This document shows positions 10,901 through 22,726 of a stretch of DNA of 64,000 bases, in pieces. Every line of letters begins with the position of its first letter. Positions within the stretch are counted from its first letter, which is position 1. The position numbers and the translations under genes are program-made. The notes under the pieces are model-generated. The model was not told the origin of the DNA. It worked only from the letters and a program-made list of their open reading frames with translations, and did no database searches. The stretch lies in NCBI GenBank assembly GCA_024345305.1, contig BRON01000013.1, forward strand, positions 372,001 through 436,000. The letters run 5' to 3'. Source of the DNA: Mrakia gelida. Lineage: Eukaryota; Basidiomycota; Tremellomycetes; Cystofilobasidiales; Mrakiaceae.

Positions 10901-13900
10901 GCGTCGCTCGGCGTCGATTCGGTGGACGCTGACTTCGAACCATCCTCCCTTTTGCAGTCTTCGCTCCTTCAAGCTCTCATCGGAGAGATGAAGAAGCTCA
11001 AGGGAGATGTGGGTATTCCTTCAGTCCTTTTCCTCGCTCAACCTCTCGCCTGCTTTCGCTTGAACTGACTCTTCTCGTCCCCTCCCTCTCTTCCTTTCAG
11101 GTCGTCTTCGGAGGATCCACGTCTTACGTATCCCAGGCTCCCTGGGTCATGAACGCTTCCTTCCGAGACAACATCCTCTTCTCCAAGGAGGACGACGACA
11201 CGAGATTCGAGGAGATCGTCGACGCGTGCGCTCTCGAACAGGACGTCGCCATGCTTCCTTACGGACTGCAGACGGAGCTTGGAGAGAACGGAATCACCCT
11301 TTCTGGTGCGTCTCCTCTTCATCCTCGATCGTTCCGGACTGAGCTGACCCTCGCCTATCACTTTCTTCGTCCTCAGGAGGACAAAAGGCTCGTGTTTGCC
11401 TTGCTCGCGCCGTTTACTTCGACGCAGATGTCATTCTTCTCGACGACCCCGTGAGCACCTTTGTCTCTCAAGCCTAGTGGAGTCCGAACGCTGACTTCTC
11501 CTTCTCACTTCTCGTCTTTCAGCTCTCTGCCGTCGACGTGAGTTTGACTTCTCTCCGTTCGCGACGAGCTCGACGAGAGAGACCTCAAGCTGACCCTTCT
11601 CTCCCTCTTCCAGGCTCACGTTTCCAAGCATATCGTCGACAAGTGCATCCTCACAGGACCTCTGAGCACCAAGACTCGAATTCTCGTGACCCATCATGTG
11701 AGAATCTCGTCCATCTGCGATCGTTCTCGACGAGACGAGACGGCTGACGCGCCTCGATCCTCTTTCCCTCTTCAGCTCGACGTTCTCCCATCTGCCGACT
11801 GGATCATTCACATGGAGGGAGGAAAGATCGTTGAACAGGGAACCTACGCTGTAAGCTTGATCTTCTCAGCTCGTATCCTCCTCGTCGTTGGACTCGAAAC
11901 AAAAACTGACGCGCTCGTTCCTTCTTCTCTTCCAGGACCTGATGCGAGACGGAGAAGCCTTCTCGAAGCTCATCGAGGAGTTCGGTAGCACCAACCACAA
12001 GGAGAAGGAGGAGGGCGAAGAGTCCGAGGAAGTCGCTCCCGAGCTCGTGAAGGAGAAGAAGAAGAAGACCGAGACTCAGGTCGCTGCGAAGCTCATGCAG
12101 GAGGAGGAGAGGGAGACGGGTTCGGTGGCCTGGTCTGTCTGTCAGTGCTTTCTTCTTCGCGACTCTTCTCTCGTCTTCTTTTACTGACATCACAGGTCTT
12201 CGCACTCCTCGATTCAGACGGTCACTACGCTCGCTCGATGGGATCAATCGCTTGGGCGTGAGTAACCGACCTGCCTCCGCGACACTTCCTCGTTCGGATC
12301 TAACCTTCTTCCTTTTGATTGTTCTCCAGGCCGATCTTGTTCTTCGTCTACGCGATGGCTCAGATCGCTACCGTCGGTAACAACATCTTCCTCGGGTTCT
12401 GGAGTGCTCAAACGATCACCTCGTTCGGAAACAGCGAAGGGAAATGTGAGCCGCCCTTTTCGTCCCGCTCCACCTTCGTTTCCCTCTTCGCCCTCTTTCT
12501 CGTTCTCGCCGCTGACGTTTTTTCACCGCTCGCAGACATGGCCGTGTATGCTGGATTCGGTCTGGCTGCTGGAATCTTTACCTTCCTTGGAACCTTCCTC
12601 TTATACTTGAGAGGTTCGTCTCGATCTCGATCTCTCTTCGCCTTCGACCCGCACATCGCTGACTCGAGCTCTCTTCCCTCCTTCAGGTATCGCTGCTTCC
12701 TACGCTCTGTTCAACGAGGCACTCGGAGGAGTCATGAGATCGAAGGTTTCTTGTGAGTTCTCTTCGCTCGGTGCCGTCCAGAGGAACGAGGACTTCGAAC
12801 TGACTGGCTTTTCACTTTGCCTTTCCTTCCTCTCTCCAGGGTTTGACACCACTCCCATCGGGAGGATCGTCTCTCGGCTCAGCAAAGATGTCACAACGCT
12901 CGATAACCAGGTAAGTTTGAAGTCATCCCTTCCCCTTTCCCTTCGAGAGTTTCGAGATGTCGACCGACCTCCTCATTGGCACCTTCTGACGCTCTTCGCC
13001 TTCTCCTTCACCCCACAGCTGCCCATGCAGTGGAATCAGCTTATCACTATGGTCTTTTCGGTGCTTGGAACCATCGGCTTGGTCATCTACACCTTCCCTC
13101 TGCTCGGAATCATCTTTGTCCCCGTTCGTCGCCTCCATTCACCGCTCGTCCCTCGACGTGACTCGACAATCTGACCTTCTGACCTTCTTCCCCATGTGTC
13201 TTCAGATGTTCATGCTCTACTACGCCTTCGCCAGCTTCTATCGAGCCTCGTCTCGAGAGGTCCGTCCTCATTCCCCCCTCGACTCGACGCGTCGGCTCTG
13301 AGCTGACTTCTCTTTTTACAGATCAAACGACTCGACTCTATCCTTCGATCCGGAATCTACACCAACTACGGAGTGAGTCCATCACGAACGATTCGGGGAG
13401 TGATGAGGGAGCGAAAGCTACAACTGACATTAAATCTCTTCGACGTGCACAGGAAATGCTCTCCGGACTGAGTTCGATTCGAGCCTACCGCCAGCAGCCT
13501 CACTTCATCGAACGGACCGAGCATGCTATCGACGTTGAGAATCGAGCTTACTTCCTCAGCATCGCGCTTCAAAGATGGCTTGGTGTGTCGTGAGGCGGAG
13601 GGAGGAATGAACGACGAGGGGCCTCTCGCTTTCTCTAACTCCCAATCTGTTTATCAGGTGTTCGACTCGACTTCCTTGGAAACATCCTCGTTCTCGGTAT
13701 CGGACTCTTCGGTGTTGGGTTTAGAGACGTGAGTCAAAATGCCTTCTTTCGCGCTTTTGTTTACCCACTGACGTCTCTTCATTTTTTCCTCAGACCGTCG
13801 ATCCTTCGAAACTGGGAGTCGTTCTTACCTATTCGCTCTCGGTCACGGGAGTCTTCTCTCAGCTGGTTTCGGTCTTCGCCACGGTCGAGCAAGGTTCGTC

Positions 13901-15278
13901 TCGACCTCGTCCTAGATTCGTCGCGTCTTCCCTTTCTGACTCTTCGACCTCCTCTCCCAGATATGAACACTTCCGAACGAGTCTCCCATTACTCCAAGCT
14001 TCCCGCAGAGGGAGCAGCTACGACTGAGAACGATCCACCTGCGTCTTGGCCCGAGAGTGGATGTATAGAGTTCAAAGATGTTCGACTTCGCTACCGAGAA
14101 GGCGAGTAACCCGATCCTTCTCTTTGTGAGCTGTTTCCTTCACACTTTGTAGCTGACTCAACCTTGGCCTCCTCCCTCATTCCCGCAGGTCTTCCCGAGG
14201 TCCTCAAGGGAGTCTCGTTCTCGACTCGACCAGGCGAGAAGGTTGGGATTGTCGGAAGGTAAGTCTCGTCGCGTCTTCCTCTCCCTCGTCCAACGAGTCA
14301 AACGATGGCCGAACTCTCGAGCTGACTCCTCTTCCTTCCTTCTCTTAGGACCGGTGCTGGAAAGTCTTCCCTCCTACAAGCCCTCTTCCGAATCGTCGAG
14401 CTCTCCGGCGGTCAGATCATCATCGACGGACACGACATCGCGAACGTTGGTCTCGAACCGCTTCGAAAGAAGCTTGCCGTGATCCCTCAGGAGGCCCTTC
14501 TCTACGCGGGCACCGTCCGGGAGAACCTCGATCCCGTCGGAGAGAAGGACGACGCGTCGCTCAACGACTCTCTTCGTCGAGCAGGCCTCGTCGCTCCCGC
14601 CGATGCCTCGCCGGAGGTTCAGGAGCGGTTCTCGAAGTTCAAGCTCGACGCTCCCGTCTCGGATAACGGTGCCAACTTCTCTGGAGGAGAACGACAACTC
14701 GTCGCTCTCTGCAGAGCTCTCGTCAAGAACTCGAGAGTCATCGTTTTGGTGAGTCGTGACCTTCGTTCGCGTCCGATCCTTCGTGATCTCCGACTGACCT
14801 CTCTCCCCTCTTTCTCGCTGGCAGGACGAGGCTACCAGTTCAGTCGACGTGGAGACCGACTCCACCGTTCAAAAGGCCATCCAAGTCGAGTGAGTCTCGT
14901 CTCGGCTCGTCTTTTCTTCGAACGAAAGCAGCTCTGACCTCGACCTCCCTCCCCTCCTCCCAGATTCGCCTCCCAATCCCTCCTCTGCATCGCTCATCGG
15001 CTCGCTACCGTCTCCTTCTACGACCGGATCTTGGTGTATGTTTCCACCCCTCCCTTCTTCCAAACACATCCAGCTCTCGCTGACCTCTCCTCTTCCTCCT
15101 TCTCTCCAGCATGGACGCCGGAACCGTCGCGGAATTCGACACCCCTCTGATCCTCTTCGACCGACCAGGATCCATCTTCCGAGGCATGTGCGACAAGGCC
15201 AATCTCTCTCGAGACGACATCGTCAGGATTCGACGTGGTGCTGGGAAGGAGGAGGAGGTTGTTCACGCTGAGCCGTAG
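7902..15278 (+). CDS. ABCC/MRP-type multidrug transporter, YOR1-like
   Basis: Full-length two-module ABC transporter with more than 20 introns. The start [17 protein letters not shown] follows a 5'UTR acceptor at 7899. TMD1 begins with [23 protein letters not shown]1 has Walker A GTVGSGKSSL, split by an intron near 10875, then [15 protein letters not shown], signature [14 protein letters not shown] and Walker B VILLDDP. A 15-nt exon (11523..11537) encodes LSAVD. A charged linker ([11 protein letters not shown]) leads to TMD2 and NBD2, with Walker [12 protein letters not shown], signature [15 protein letters not shown] and Walker [11 protein letters not shown]. Family knowledge: ABCC proteins export organic anions and drugs; YOR1 acts at the plasma membrane. 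There is no N-terminal TMD0, which favours a YOR1-like over a YCF1-like member. A Lys-rich insert precedes NBD1 (about 10680-10795). The substrate cannot be read from the sequence. Confidence 0.92.
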
Positions 15279-15835
15279 AGATTCGACGAGACGAGACGCG
15301 TCGATGCGGACACTTCTTTTTGTTTCTTGGTTCTTTCTCGGCTATCTTTCTTAATCTTTCTCCCCCTATCTTCTTCTCTGGCTGCTCCTCCCTTTGTATT
15401 GCTAGCTTTTGCATCTTTCTGAAACTAGATCTCGTCGTCGCTATGCTGATGCTCTGTCTTCACATCTCGCGTTCGCTCGTCCTTCCTCGCTCGCTCGAAC
15501 AGATCGAACCCGAAGCTCCTTTCACACCGTCGGCAAGGTCTTAGAAAGAGGAGAGGCATCGCATAGTCATAGGGTGCATTGGGGTTCGTTAAAGTCGTGT
15601 TAAAAGAGAGAGGAAGAGAGATAAAACGCGCAAAACGAAACCAACTTCGACGTGACGGGATTACAACGTTCGACTCTCGCGATGAGAAGGCAAGCAAAGT
15701 GCGAGGATCTGGAAGGGAGCGGAGGAGTCAAAGTCAGAGAGTAGACCTTCGACGTGAGGGCTTTATCGAAAAGGAGGGAAGAGGGGGGAGGGGGAAGAGA
15801 AGAACGAACAAACGAACCTGGCAACCTCGACCTTT
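15279..15835. other. Convergent spacer, ABC transporter and RRM gene
   Basis: About 560 bp between two 3' ends. T-rich tracts follow the ABC stop (15310-15420), consistent with a 3'UTR. One GACGCGTC palindrome lies near 15297. No gene is seen. Confidence 0.35.
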
Positions 15836-18800
15836 TCAGTACCTGTCGTCTCGTCTCCCTCGACGGTACCCGACCGGGCTCCTGCTTCGGGTTTTAGACC
15901 TCGCCGAGTACTGATAACGATCTCGATCTCCGGAATCACGAGAACGACGACGAGCCTCTTCCTCTCGTGTCTCCTCCTTGTGGAACTCGGTCTTCGCGAA
16001 GGCGACGTCGAGGCGTTGGGTTCCGAGGAGCTTGCCTGTACGAAGGGAAAGGAACGAGGGGACAGAAGAACACGCAGGAGTGACAATGGAGTCAGGTAAA
16101 GGGTCTGGAACGGGAAGAGTCGAAGGAGAGACGGAAGAAAGGAAAAGAACGAGAGGGACGAACCGTCCATCCCGTCTCTCGCTCGCTCTGCTTCTTCGCC
16201 AGTCTCGAAGCAAACGAAGGCAACGACGACTGGACGTTTGGTAGTTTGGAGGATCTTGGATTCCGAACAGGTGTGGTCTCCAATCTAGTTAGAACGGGAT
16301 GAGACGCATCCTGCGTTAGCTACGGTCGACTACAGGAAAAAAAAACGAAGAAGAAGACGAGGACGCGTCAACTCACCGAGACGAAGAGAGTCCTGGACTG
16401 AGGAGTGACGGCGACGGTACGACGTGGGAACTGGCAGAAGCTCAGAGTGATGCGGCTGGATCCGAGGGGTTTGTGTTTCGTCTGGTCATGAGCGATGCGA
16501 GCTGGACGCGTTGAAGCGAGACCGAGGAGAGGGAGAGATAAGAAACCGTCAGTGCGCGACGAGGCACGCGATAGAGACGGAGTCGAGAACACGTACCATC
16601 ATCACGGCTTTCGAACGTCACAAATCCGATGGTCTTACTCGAAGACGTTCGAACTCGAGCACTGCCGACGACGAAAGCGAAGGGACAGGCGAGTTCGAGT
16701 CAGCTCCGAGTTGCGACTTCGCGAAGGCTTTGAAAGAAACTCACCTCGAGATGGTTCCGAATTCGGCGTAGAACGAGCGAAGTTCCTCGTCAGTGGTGTT
16801 CCGGTCCAGGCCCTGCGAGGAAGGGACAGGAATAAAGAACTCGGTCAGCAAAAATAAAGAGGATTCGAATCGCGACGCTCGAATGGACCCACCACCAAGT
16901 AGAGCGTATTGAAGTCGAGGTTTGGTCCTCCTTTCGGAAGAAGAGGAAGCTTTGATGCATGCTTCGGGTAAGGAGGTGGCTCGAAGGAAGATGGGGTGGT
17001 GGACGGCTTGGGGAGAGGAGAAGAGGGTGGCGAGGCGAGGAACCGCACCTTCATCGCTCGCTGTCCGATCTTCACGCCTGGAAGGGGGATCAAAATGGTC
17101 AGTGTGAAATTTTTGCAACACGAGTAGCCGTCTCGCTACTAACCATCGAGTTTGAGGGCCGATCGAGCGTCTTGACGGGTCTGCGAAAGTGAAATGCCGA
17201 ACGAAACGACGAGGGTCAGCGCCATCTGCTGGCGTGCGAGCGGGAGAGGGGTGAAGGCTCACTCGGAAGACCAGACTAGCAAACGATGAAGTCTTATCCT
17301 CCGCTCTCTCGAGGTAGATGCTGTGGTGATCGTTCGAACGGAGAACAGGAGGGGAGAATCAGCAAGGCTTCGTGTTCGCGAAAGAACGAACGAGCGCAGG
17401 TCTCGCAACTCACGCGCAAGACGGAATACCACGAAGGTAGCGTCGTAGATCAGACTCCAGTGTTCCTACGGCCATGTTCTATTTTAGAAGGCGGGAGGAG
17501 AGTCGGTCAGGACGGCGCGTCAGAGAGAAAGGAAGGGAAGAGTGCGGACGCGTACCTCGATCACCAAGGTTCTTGACGCCTTATCCTCCTCCAGAACTTC
17601 AGGTTTCAGGTGTGATCTCGACGACTCTAGGAGACCTCGTTCTCCTCGGATGGTCTTGAGGATCTCGGAAAGACGAGGACGCTCGAGCGGAAGGAGGGTT
17701 TGGTTCGCCTTTGGACTGGTAGGTGTCCCTCTTCGCGAACGAGACGGTCACCAACCTATTTCCCACTGTACTGCCTAAGAACCGAACAGAGAAAGGTTCA
17801 GGATTCGTGAGTGTGGGAGCGGAGGAAGAGAAGAGACGATCCGACAAGCGAAAGAGACGAACGATCAACGACGCGTTGAGCCTCGGCTGCAGCCGACGGT
17901 TCCTGGAAGGTCACGAAAGCGATGATGACGCCTCGCTTCGCTTGGGACATCCTCACGCTAAAGAAGATCCAGAATTACGCAAAGAGTAGCGAAGTTAGGT
18001 CCTGGATCGCGGGAAGAGATGCGCGCGTCGCCAGCGAAGAAAGGAAGCTGGCGAAAGAGATTTCAGCACTCACTCCAGAACACGTCCGTGGTTTTGAAAC
18101 ACCTCCCAGATGTCCGAATCGGAGGTTTGTGAATCGAGATCCTAGATGAAGGTCGTAAAACGAACAAAAGGGGTTCAGGGCAAGGAGAAGAAGAGACGAG
18201 GAGGGACGATGAACTCACCGAGACCAGGAGAGTCCGAGGTGCAGCGGAGAGTGCATCAGGAGACCGAGGCCTGTTCGTTTCACGTCCATGTCGAGAGTTT
18301 CAGGTCATCTCGCTCGACGCTGAGAAGCGATGATCGAGTGGACGCGAGGGAAGGATGAGTGAGAAGAAACGCACCTTGCTAGCTCGTGGCGAGAGAACGA
18401 CGGAGACCTCTGACGTCCGGGAGAGCGAGATCTCGCTCGAAAGCGATGTCGTCTGCATCCAGAGAGGAAGAAGTTAGGATAGACGAAAGAGAGGAAGCGA
18501 AGGGAAGAAGGGAGGGAGAGGAGAGAGGAGGACGAACGGTGGTGGAGAGAACGCTCCTCGCGAAGCGTCGTAATACTGAGACGGGACTTGAGGCTTAATC
18601 TGAGGAAATTCGGATACCAGAGCACTACTGCTGGAGTAGAAGAAGAAGAAGAAGCAGACGTTCAGACTTGTCTGTTGGAGATGGAGAGAGAGATGAGGGA
18701 AGGGACACGCGAGCTCACCTCGAGACGAGGGTCTCTTCGCTCGAAGATGCCTCTAGCTCCTTGGCCGACCTGATAAAAGCGCGCGTAAGCAATCCAGGTC

Positions 18801-19125
18801 AGAGCCAGGATATATATCTGCGGAGTAGAGCCGGATGGCGAGCTTACTTCTTCGACCAGGCCTCTATCTTCTCCGCCAGGCGATCTCGAGCTCGATTCGA
18901 CTCGTCCTCCTCCTCCCTCCCGTTCGGTCGTTCAGGCTGTGGGTTGGGTGTAGGAGGAGCGGGAGCGGGAGCGGAAACGGGACCAGGCTCCTTGAGGCTC
19001 TGAAGAAGGTTCCAGCATCTGAGAAGCGAGAGAGAAGCAGCATCAAGACGAGGGGAGGGAAGGGAAGGGAGGAGCTCGGAGGTGTGAGCTCACTCGAGTT
19101 CAACGTCGTCCATCTCGGATTCCAT
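15836..19125 (-). CDS. RNA-binding protein with four RRMs and an RS-rich segment
   Basis: Many exons. It starts MESEMDDVELE at 19125, followed by an acidic/Pro region and an RS-like stretch (RFRARSRSPGRQRSPSFSRH). RRM1: TLLVSDLDSQTSDSDIWEVF and RGVIIAFVTF, closing with GNRLVTVSFAKR. RRM2: TLVIENMAVGTLESDLRRYL, then SALKLDGVKIGQRAMKVRF. RRM3: TLYLVGLDRNTTDEELRSFY and KTIGFVTFES. RRM4: SRTLFVS, then VVVAFVCFETGEEAERARDG and KLLGTQRLDVAFAKTEF. The C-terminus is Arg/Ser-rich and ends RRGRRDDRY. The likely role is nuclear pre-mRNA or mRNA handling; I cannot name the orthologue. One frame change between RRM1 and RRM2 (about 17600-17770) was not resolved into an intron; the two frames overlap there without a standard splice pair. 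Confidence 0.75.
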
Positions 19126-19516
19126 TCGGGCGAGATTTCTGCGAGGAGCGATGGTGTTCGGGTTTCAAGATGTGGGTGGATCTTCCTAGCCGCTGGAGAT
19201 GAAAATCTTTGTTCGTGACGGTTTGGGAGGGCGAGACTGAAACGATCTCGCTGAGCTTGACCTGTTTGTTCGAGGCGAGAGGGTGCGCTTCCCTCCCACC
19301 TCTTACCACGACCCTCTCCCCTCTTCCCGAGGTTGAAAAACTTCGTCTTCTTCCCTGCCATCTATACCCTGGACTCCCTCTTACCACCTCCCTCTCCATC
19401 GCTCTTTCGATCCCTCTCCCTTCTCGCTCCAGCTCCTCTCGTCTGAGACCGCCGACCTCGACCTCGACCTTTCCCCCCCTCCTTCCTTCCCTCTCCCTCT
19501 CCTCCCTCTACGAACG
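19126..19516. promoter_or_regulatory. Divergent promoter, RRM gene (-) and TBC gene (+)
   Basis: About 390 bp between two start codons. Long pyrimidine tracts on the plus strand (19280-19510, CTCCCTC-type) lead to CGAACGATGG at the TBC start, the usual leader composition here. No TATA-like box is obvious. Confidence 0.4.
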
Positions 19517-22196
19517 ATGGCGACCGTCCTCTCCTCCCATACAAGTCGAAACTTCAGCCATCCTTCTCGAATCTCTACCCCCTCCACTCCTTACTCCCCT
19601 TCGACTCCTCCTCGCATCACGACTACACCTTCCCCCGCCGCCGAGGAGGAAGCGACTCGAGCTTGGGAAGATCATCGAGATCAAGACGAGCTCGTCAACG
19701 CTCCTCGAGCTTCAAACGTATCAGAGGAAGTAGCAGGTTCCATCTTCGACATGTACCACTCCCCGTCCACAGAGAACAACCACGGAGGCAGACCTGCTAG
19801 CTTCGCTGGAGGGGAGGAGGAGAGGTTGAGGGGAGAGCACGACGAGGGAGGAGGAGGAGGGGTCATTATGGGTCGATTGCCTCGTCAAGGAGGAGAGGGA
19901 GGGGCTAGAAGATCATCAGGAGCACCTAGCTCGGTAGACTCGGAGGGAGAAGGATCAGGTCTAGGAGGAGGAGTGGCTGAAGCTGGAAGGAAGCTCGTAG
20001 CAGCGAGGGAGGGAGGAGCAGGAGCGCGAAACGGACCTCGACCGAGTGACGCGGGAGGTCAGAGCGTTTCGAGTTTTACTGGGTCTGTCAGAGGGGAGGA
20101 GGAGGGTTAGTACCACTCTTTTACCTTTTTGTATACCTACGAGCAACTTCGAGCTGCCTGACACCTTCGTTTCTCGCTCTCCGCCCCCAGAGGAAGACTC
20201 GTTCCACGTCCGATCCACCTACGCTCGCCTCGACGTCGTTGGAGTCCCAGGAGACGGATGGGAGGAAGGAGTCGAACGAACGAGGGAGAGATCCAAACTG
20301 AATCGAAAGAGTGTAGCTCGATTCGGTGAAGAGGGACTCGATGGGATTGATGAGCTCGAGAAGAAGATGAGAGGGACGTTGGATCGGTGAGTTTGCGGGC
20401 CGTCTCTCTTCCTCCCTTTCTCTCCCTGCCTCAACCTGATCGACCCTCTTTCGTCCCTCGCAGTTACGGCTTCTTCCACTCTCCTCTCGCCACCCGGTCA
20501 GAACATCGCATTTTCGCCATCCCTTCCCCAACCCTCAACGCTCCAAAGACGCTCACTCCCAGGAAGGCTTCGACGCGTCCGTCGTCGCCCACTCCTCCTA
20601 CGATGGGAGAACAACCTAGGGACGAGGCGGGACCTTCAGGATCGGGATCGACGAAGGGGAAGAGGGAGTTGGCGAGGGTGGCGAAGTGGGAAAGGATGAT
20701 GGTCAAGAAGAGGATGGATCAGGGAGGGAACGTCGTGGCTTGGGACTGGGCAGCAGGCAAGGGAGCGAAGGTGAGTTTTCGAGAGCAACTCCTTCCAGTG
20801 GAGCTCGGTTGAATCCACGAGCTGACGGTCTGCGCGTTGACAGGTCTCGAGGAGAGTGTACAAGGGCGTGCCGGATCGCTGGAGAGCAGCTGCTTGGGGA
20901 ACTCTCATCGACCAGATGCAGTCGCCTTCGAGTCGGAAAGGGAAGGGACGAGCTACCGACGACGAACTTCTTAACCTGTATCAGGTCAGTCCGTCTCACC
21001 TGCCTCTTCGCATCGCTCGAGATCAAGTGAAGGTCGAGCTGAACTCTTCGCGTTCCTTCGTCTCGCTTAGGTTCGGATCGATCAACCTTCGAGCTTCGAC
21101 GTTCAGATCGACCTCGACGTACCTCGAACGATCAGCGGCCATGTTCTCTTTCACACTCGGTACGGACTTGGGTGAGTGCTTTTCACAGACGAAGCGATCT
21201 CGAGGCGAAGCCGAACTGACGCGTCTTCCTCCCTCCTTTCTCGCTCTCACAGTCAACGAGCTCTCTTCCACAGTCTACACTCCTTCTCCCTCTATTGCGA
21301 AGATTGCGGATACTGCCAAGGGATGGGATCGATAGCAGCGAACCTTCTATGCTACTTCTCGGCTGAGGTTTGTCTTCCCTCTCTTCATCGTCTCGCTTCC
21401 TTCGCGTTGTTGACGACCTTCGCTGACTCTGCGATCTTCGATGTTTTCCTCTCCCCCAGCGCACCTACACCCTCCTCGTTCGGCTACACGACCAGTACGA
21501 CCTCCACAGCATCTTCTCGCCCGGGTTTCCTGGGATGCTCGAAGCGTTCTACGTCCAGGAAAGGATCCTCGAGAGCATGCTTCCTGAGGTCTACTCTGCT
21601 TTGGTGAGTGATCATTCACCCTCTCGAACCTCCCATATTTTGAACCCTTTCGAGCCTCGAGTGCTGACCTCCCTTCCGCCCATCTCGTCTAACAGAAAAA
21701 GGAGATGATCTCGACGTCCTCGTACGCGACGAAGTGGTACATCACCCTCTTCTCGACGACCCTTCCCTTCCACACTCAACTCCGGATATGGGACGCCTTC
21801 TTCCTTGAGGGACAGGACCTCATGATCGTCGTTTCGGTCGGGATCTTGTGGGCGTTTAGAGGTTCGTCATAGCTCGCGACGCGTCTTCCTTCTTCCCTTT
21901 CCTCCCTTGTCGACTCCGTCCTCTTCCTTCTACGTCTCCATCTCCTGTCGTCCGCGTCTGCTCTCACTGATCTACATTCCCTCCCCTTCCCAGACAACCT
22001 CCACTCCAAAGAAGCCTCCTTCGAAACGATCCTCTCCCTCCTCTCGTCCTTCTTCATCCCCGAAGACGACGACGCCTTCATGGCGTGGGTTCAAGCGACG
22101 CTCGCTCTCAAGGGACTGCGAGGGAAGATGGATCAGTGGAGAGGGGAGTGGAGAGGGTTCGTCGAGCAGGGGGTGGAGATGCAGAAGCTGATGTAA
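19517..22196 (+). CDS. TBC-domain Rab GTPase-activating protein
   Basis: It starts at CGAACGATGG, MATVLSSHTSRN. A disordered Ser/Pro/Gly N-terminal half precedes a TBC domain spread over several exons: RVYKGVPDRWRAAAWGTLID, then IDLDVPRTISGHVLFH, then YCEDCGYCQGMGSIAANLLC. The last part holds MLPEVYSAL, TKWYITLFSTTLPFHTQLRI and WDAFFLEG. The IxxDxxR arginine finger (IDLDVPR) and the YxQG glutamine finger (YCQG) are both present, so the protein should be an active GAP. Family role: it accelerates GTP hydrolysis by Rab proteins in vesicle traffic. The catalytic IDLDVPR lies in an exon ending GGACTTG before a GTGAGT donor near 21171. The C-terminus ends EMQKLM. The cognate Rab is unknown. GACGCGTC occurs in two of its introns (about 21217 and 21880). 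Confidence 0.88.
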
Positions 22197-22726
22197 ACGG
22201 ACGTCGGCCGAGGACGTTCGCTCGTTCGTTCGAGGAGTTTGGGATTCGAGGGAGGGATGGAGTGGCATCTTTGTAGGGTCATCTAGAGAACTGTATGTAT
22301 GTTTTGTTCACCCTACCAGAGACGGCTCGCGTCGCGTCGCGTTCGAGCTAGATACGCGTTCCGCGGGAGAGGGCTGAAAGATCAAGAAGGTGAAAGGTGA
22401 GTCTTAATGAATCGCGTTCGTTCGTTCGACCTCACTCTTCTTTCAGCCCTGACCCTTCTTTTAACTCTGTTTTGCTTCTAACCCCAGTCCTCATATCTCC
22501 CGCAAATCTTCTGAACTCAGTCCATCGTCATGCTGAGTCTGTTACAGCATGCTTTCCCCCCTGAGAACAGTACCTCCGACGGACGACCCCTCTCCTCTCG
22601 CCCCCACCGACCTAGCTCGCTCGCCCTTCCCTCCCTCCCCTTCGACTTCCATCTTCTCTTCTTCTCTTCCTTAACCTGTAATCCCCTCGCTTCCCTTAGG
22701 TTCCTCCCTACCCTCTTTTTCGAACG
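22197..22726. other. Spacer upstream of the GH16-like gene
   Basis: About 530 bp. The first part is the TBC 3'UTR. The second part is pyrimidine-rich and leads to TTTTTCGAACGATGG, the leader form also seen at the TBC gene. Nothing coding is supported. Confidence 0.4.
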
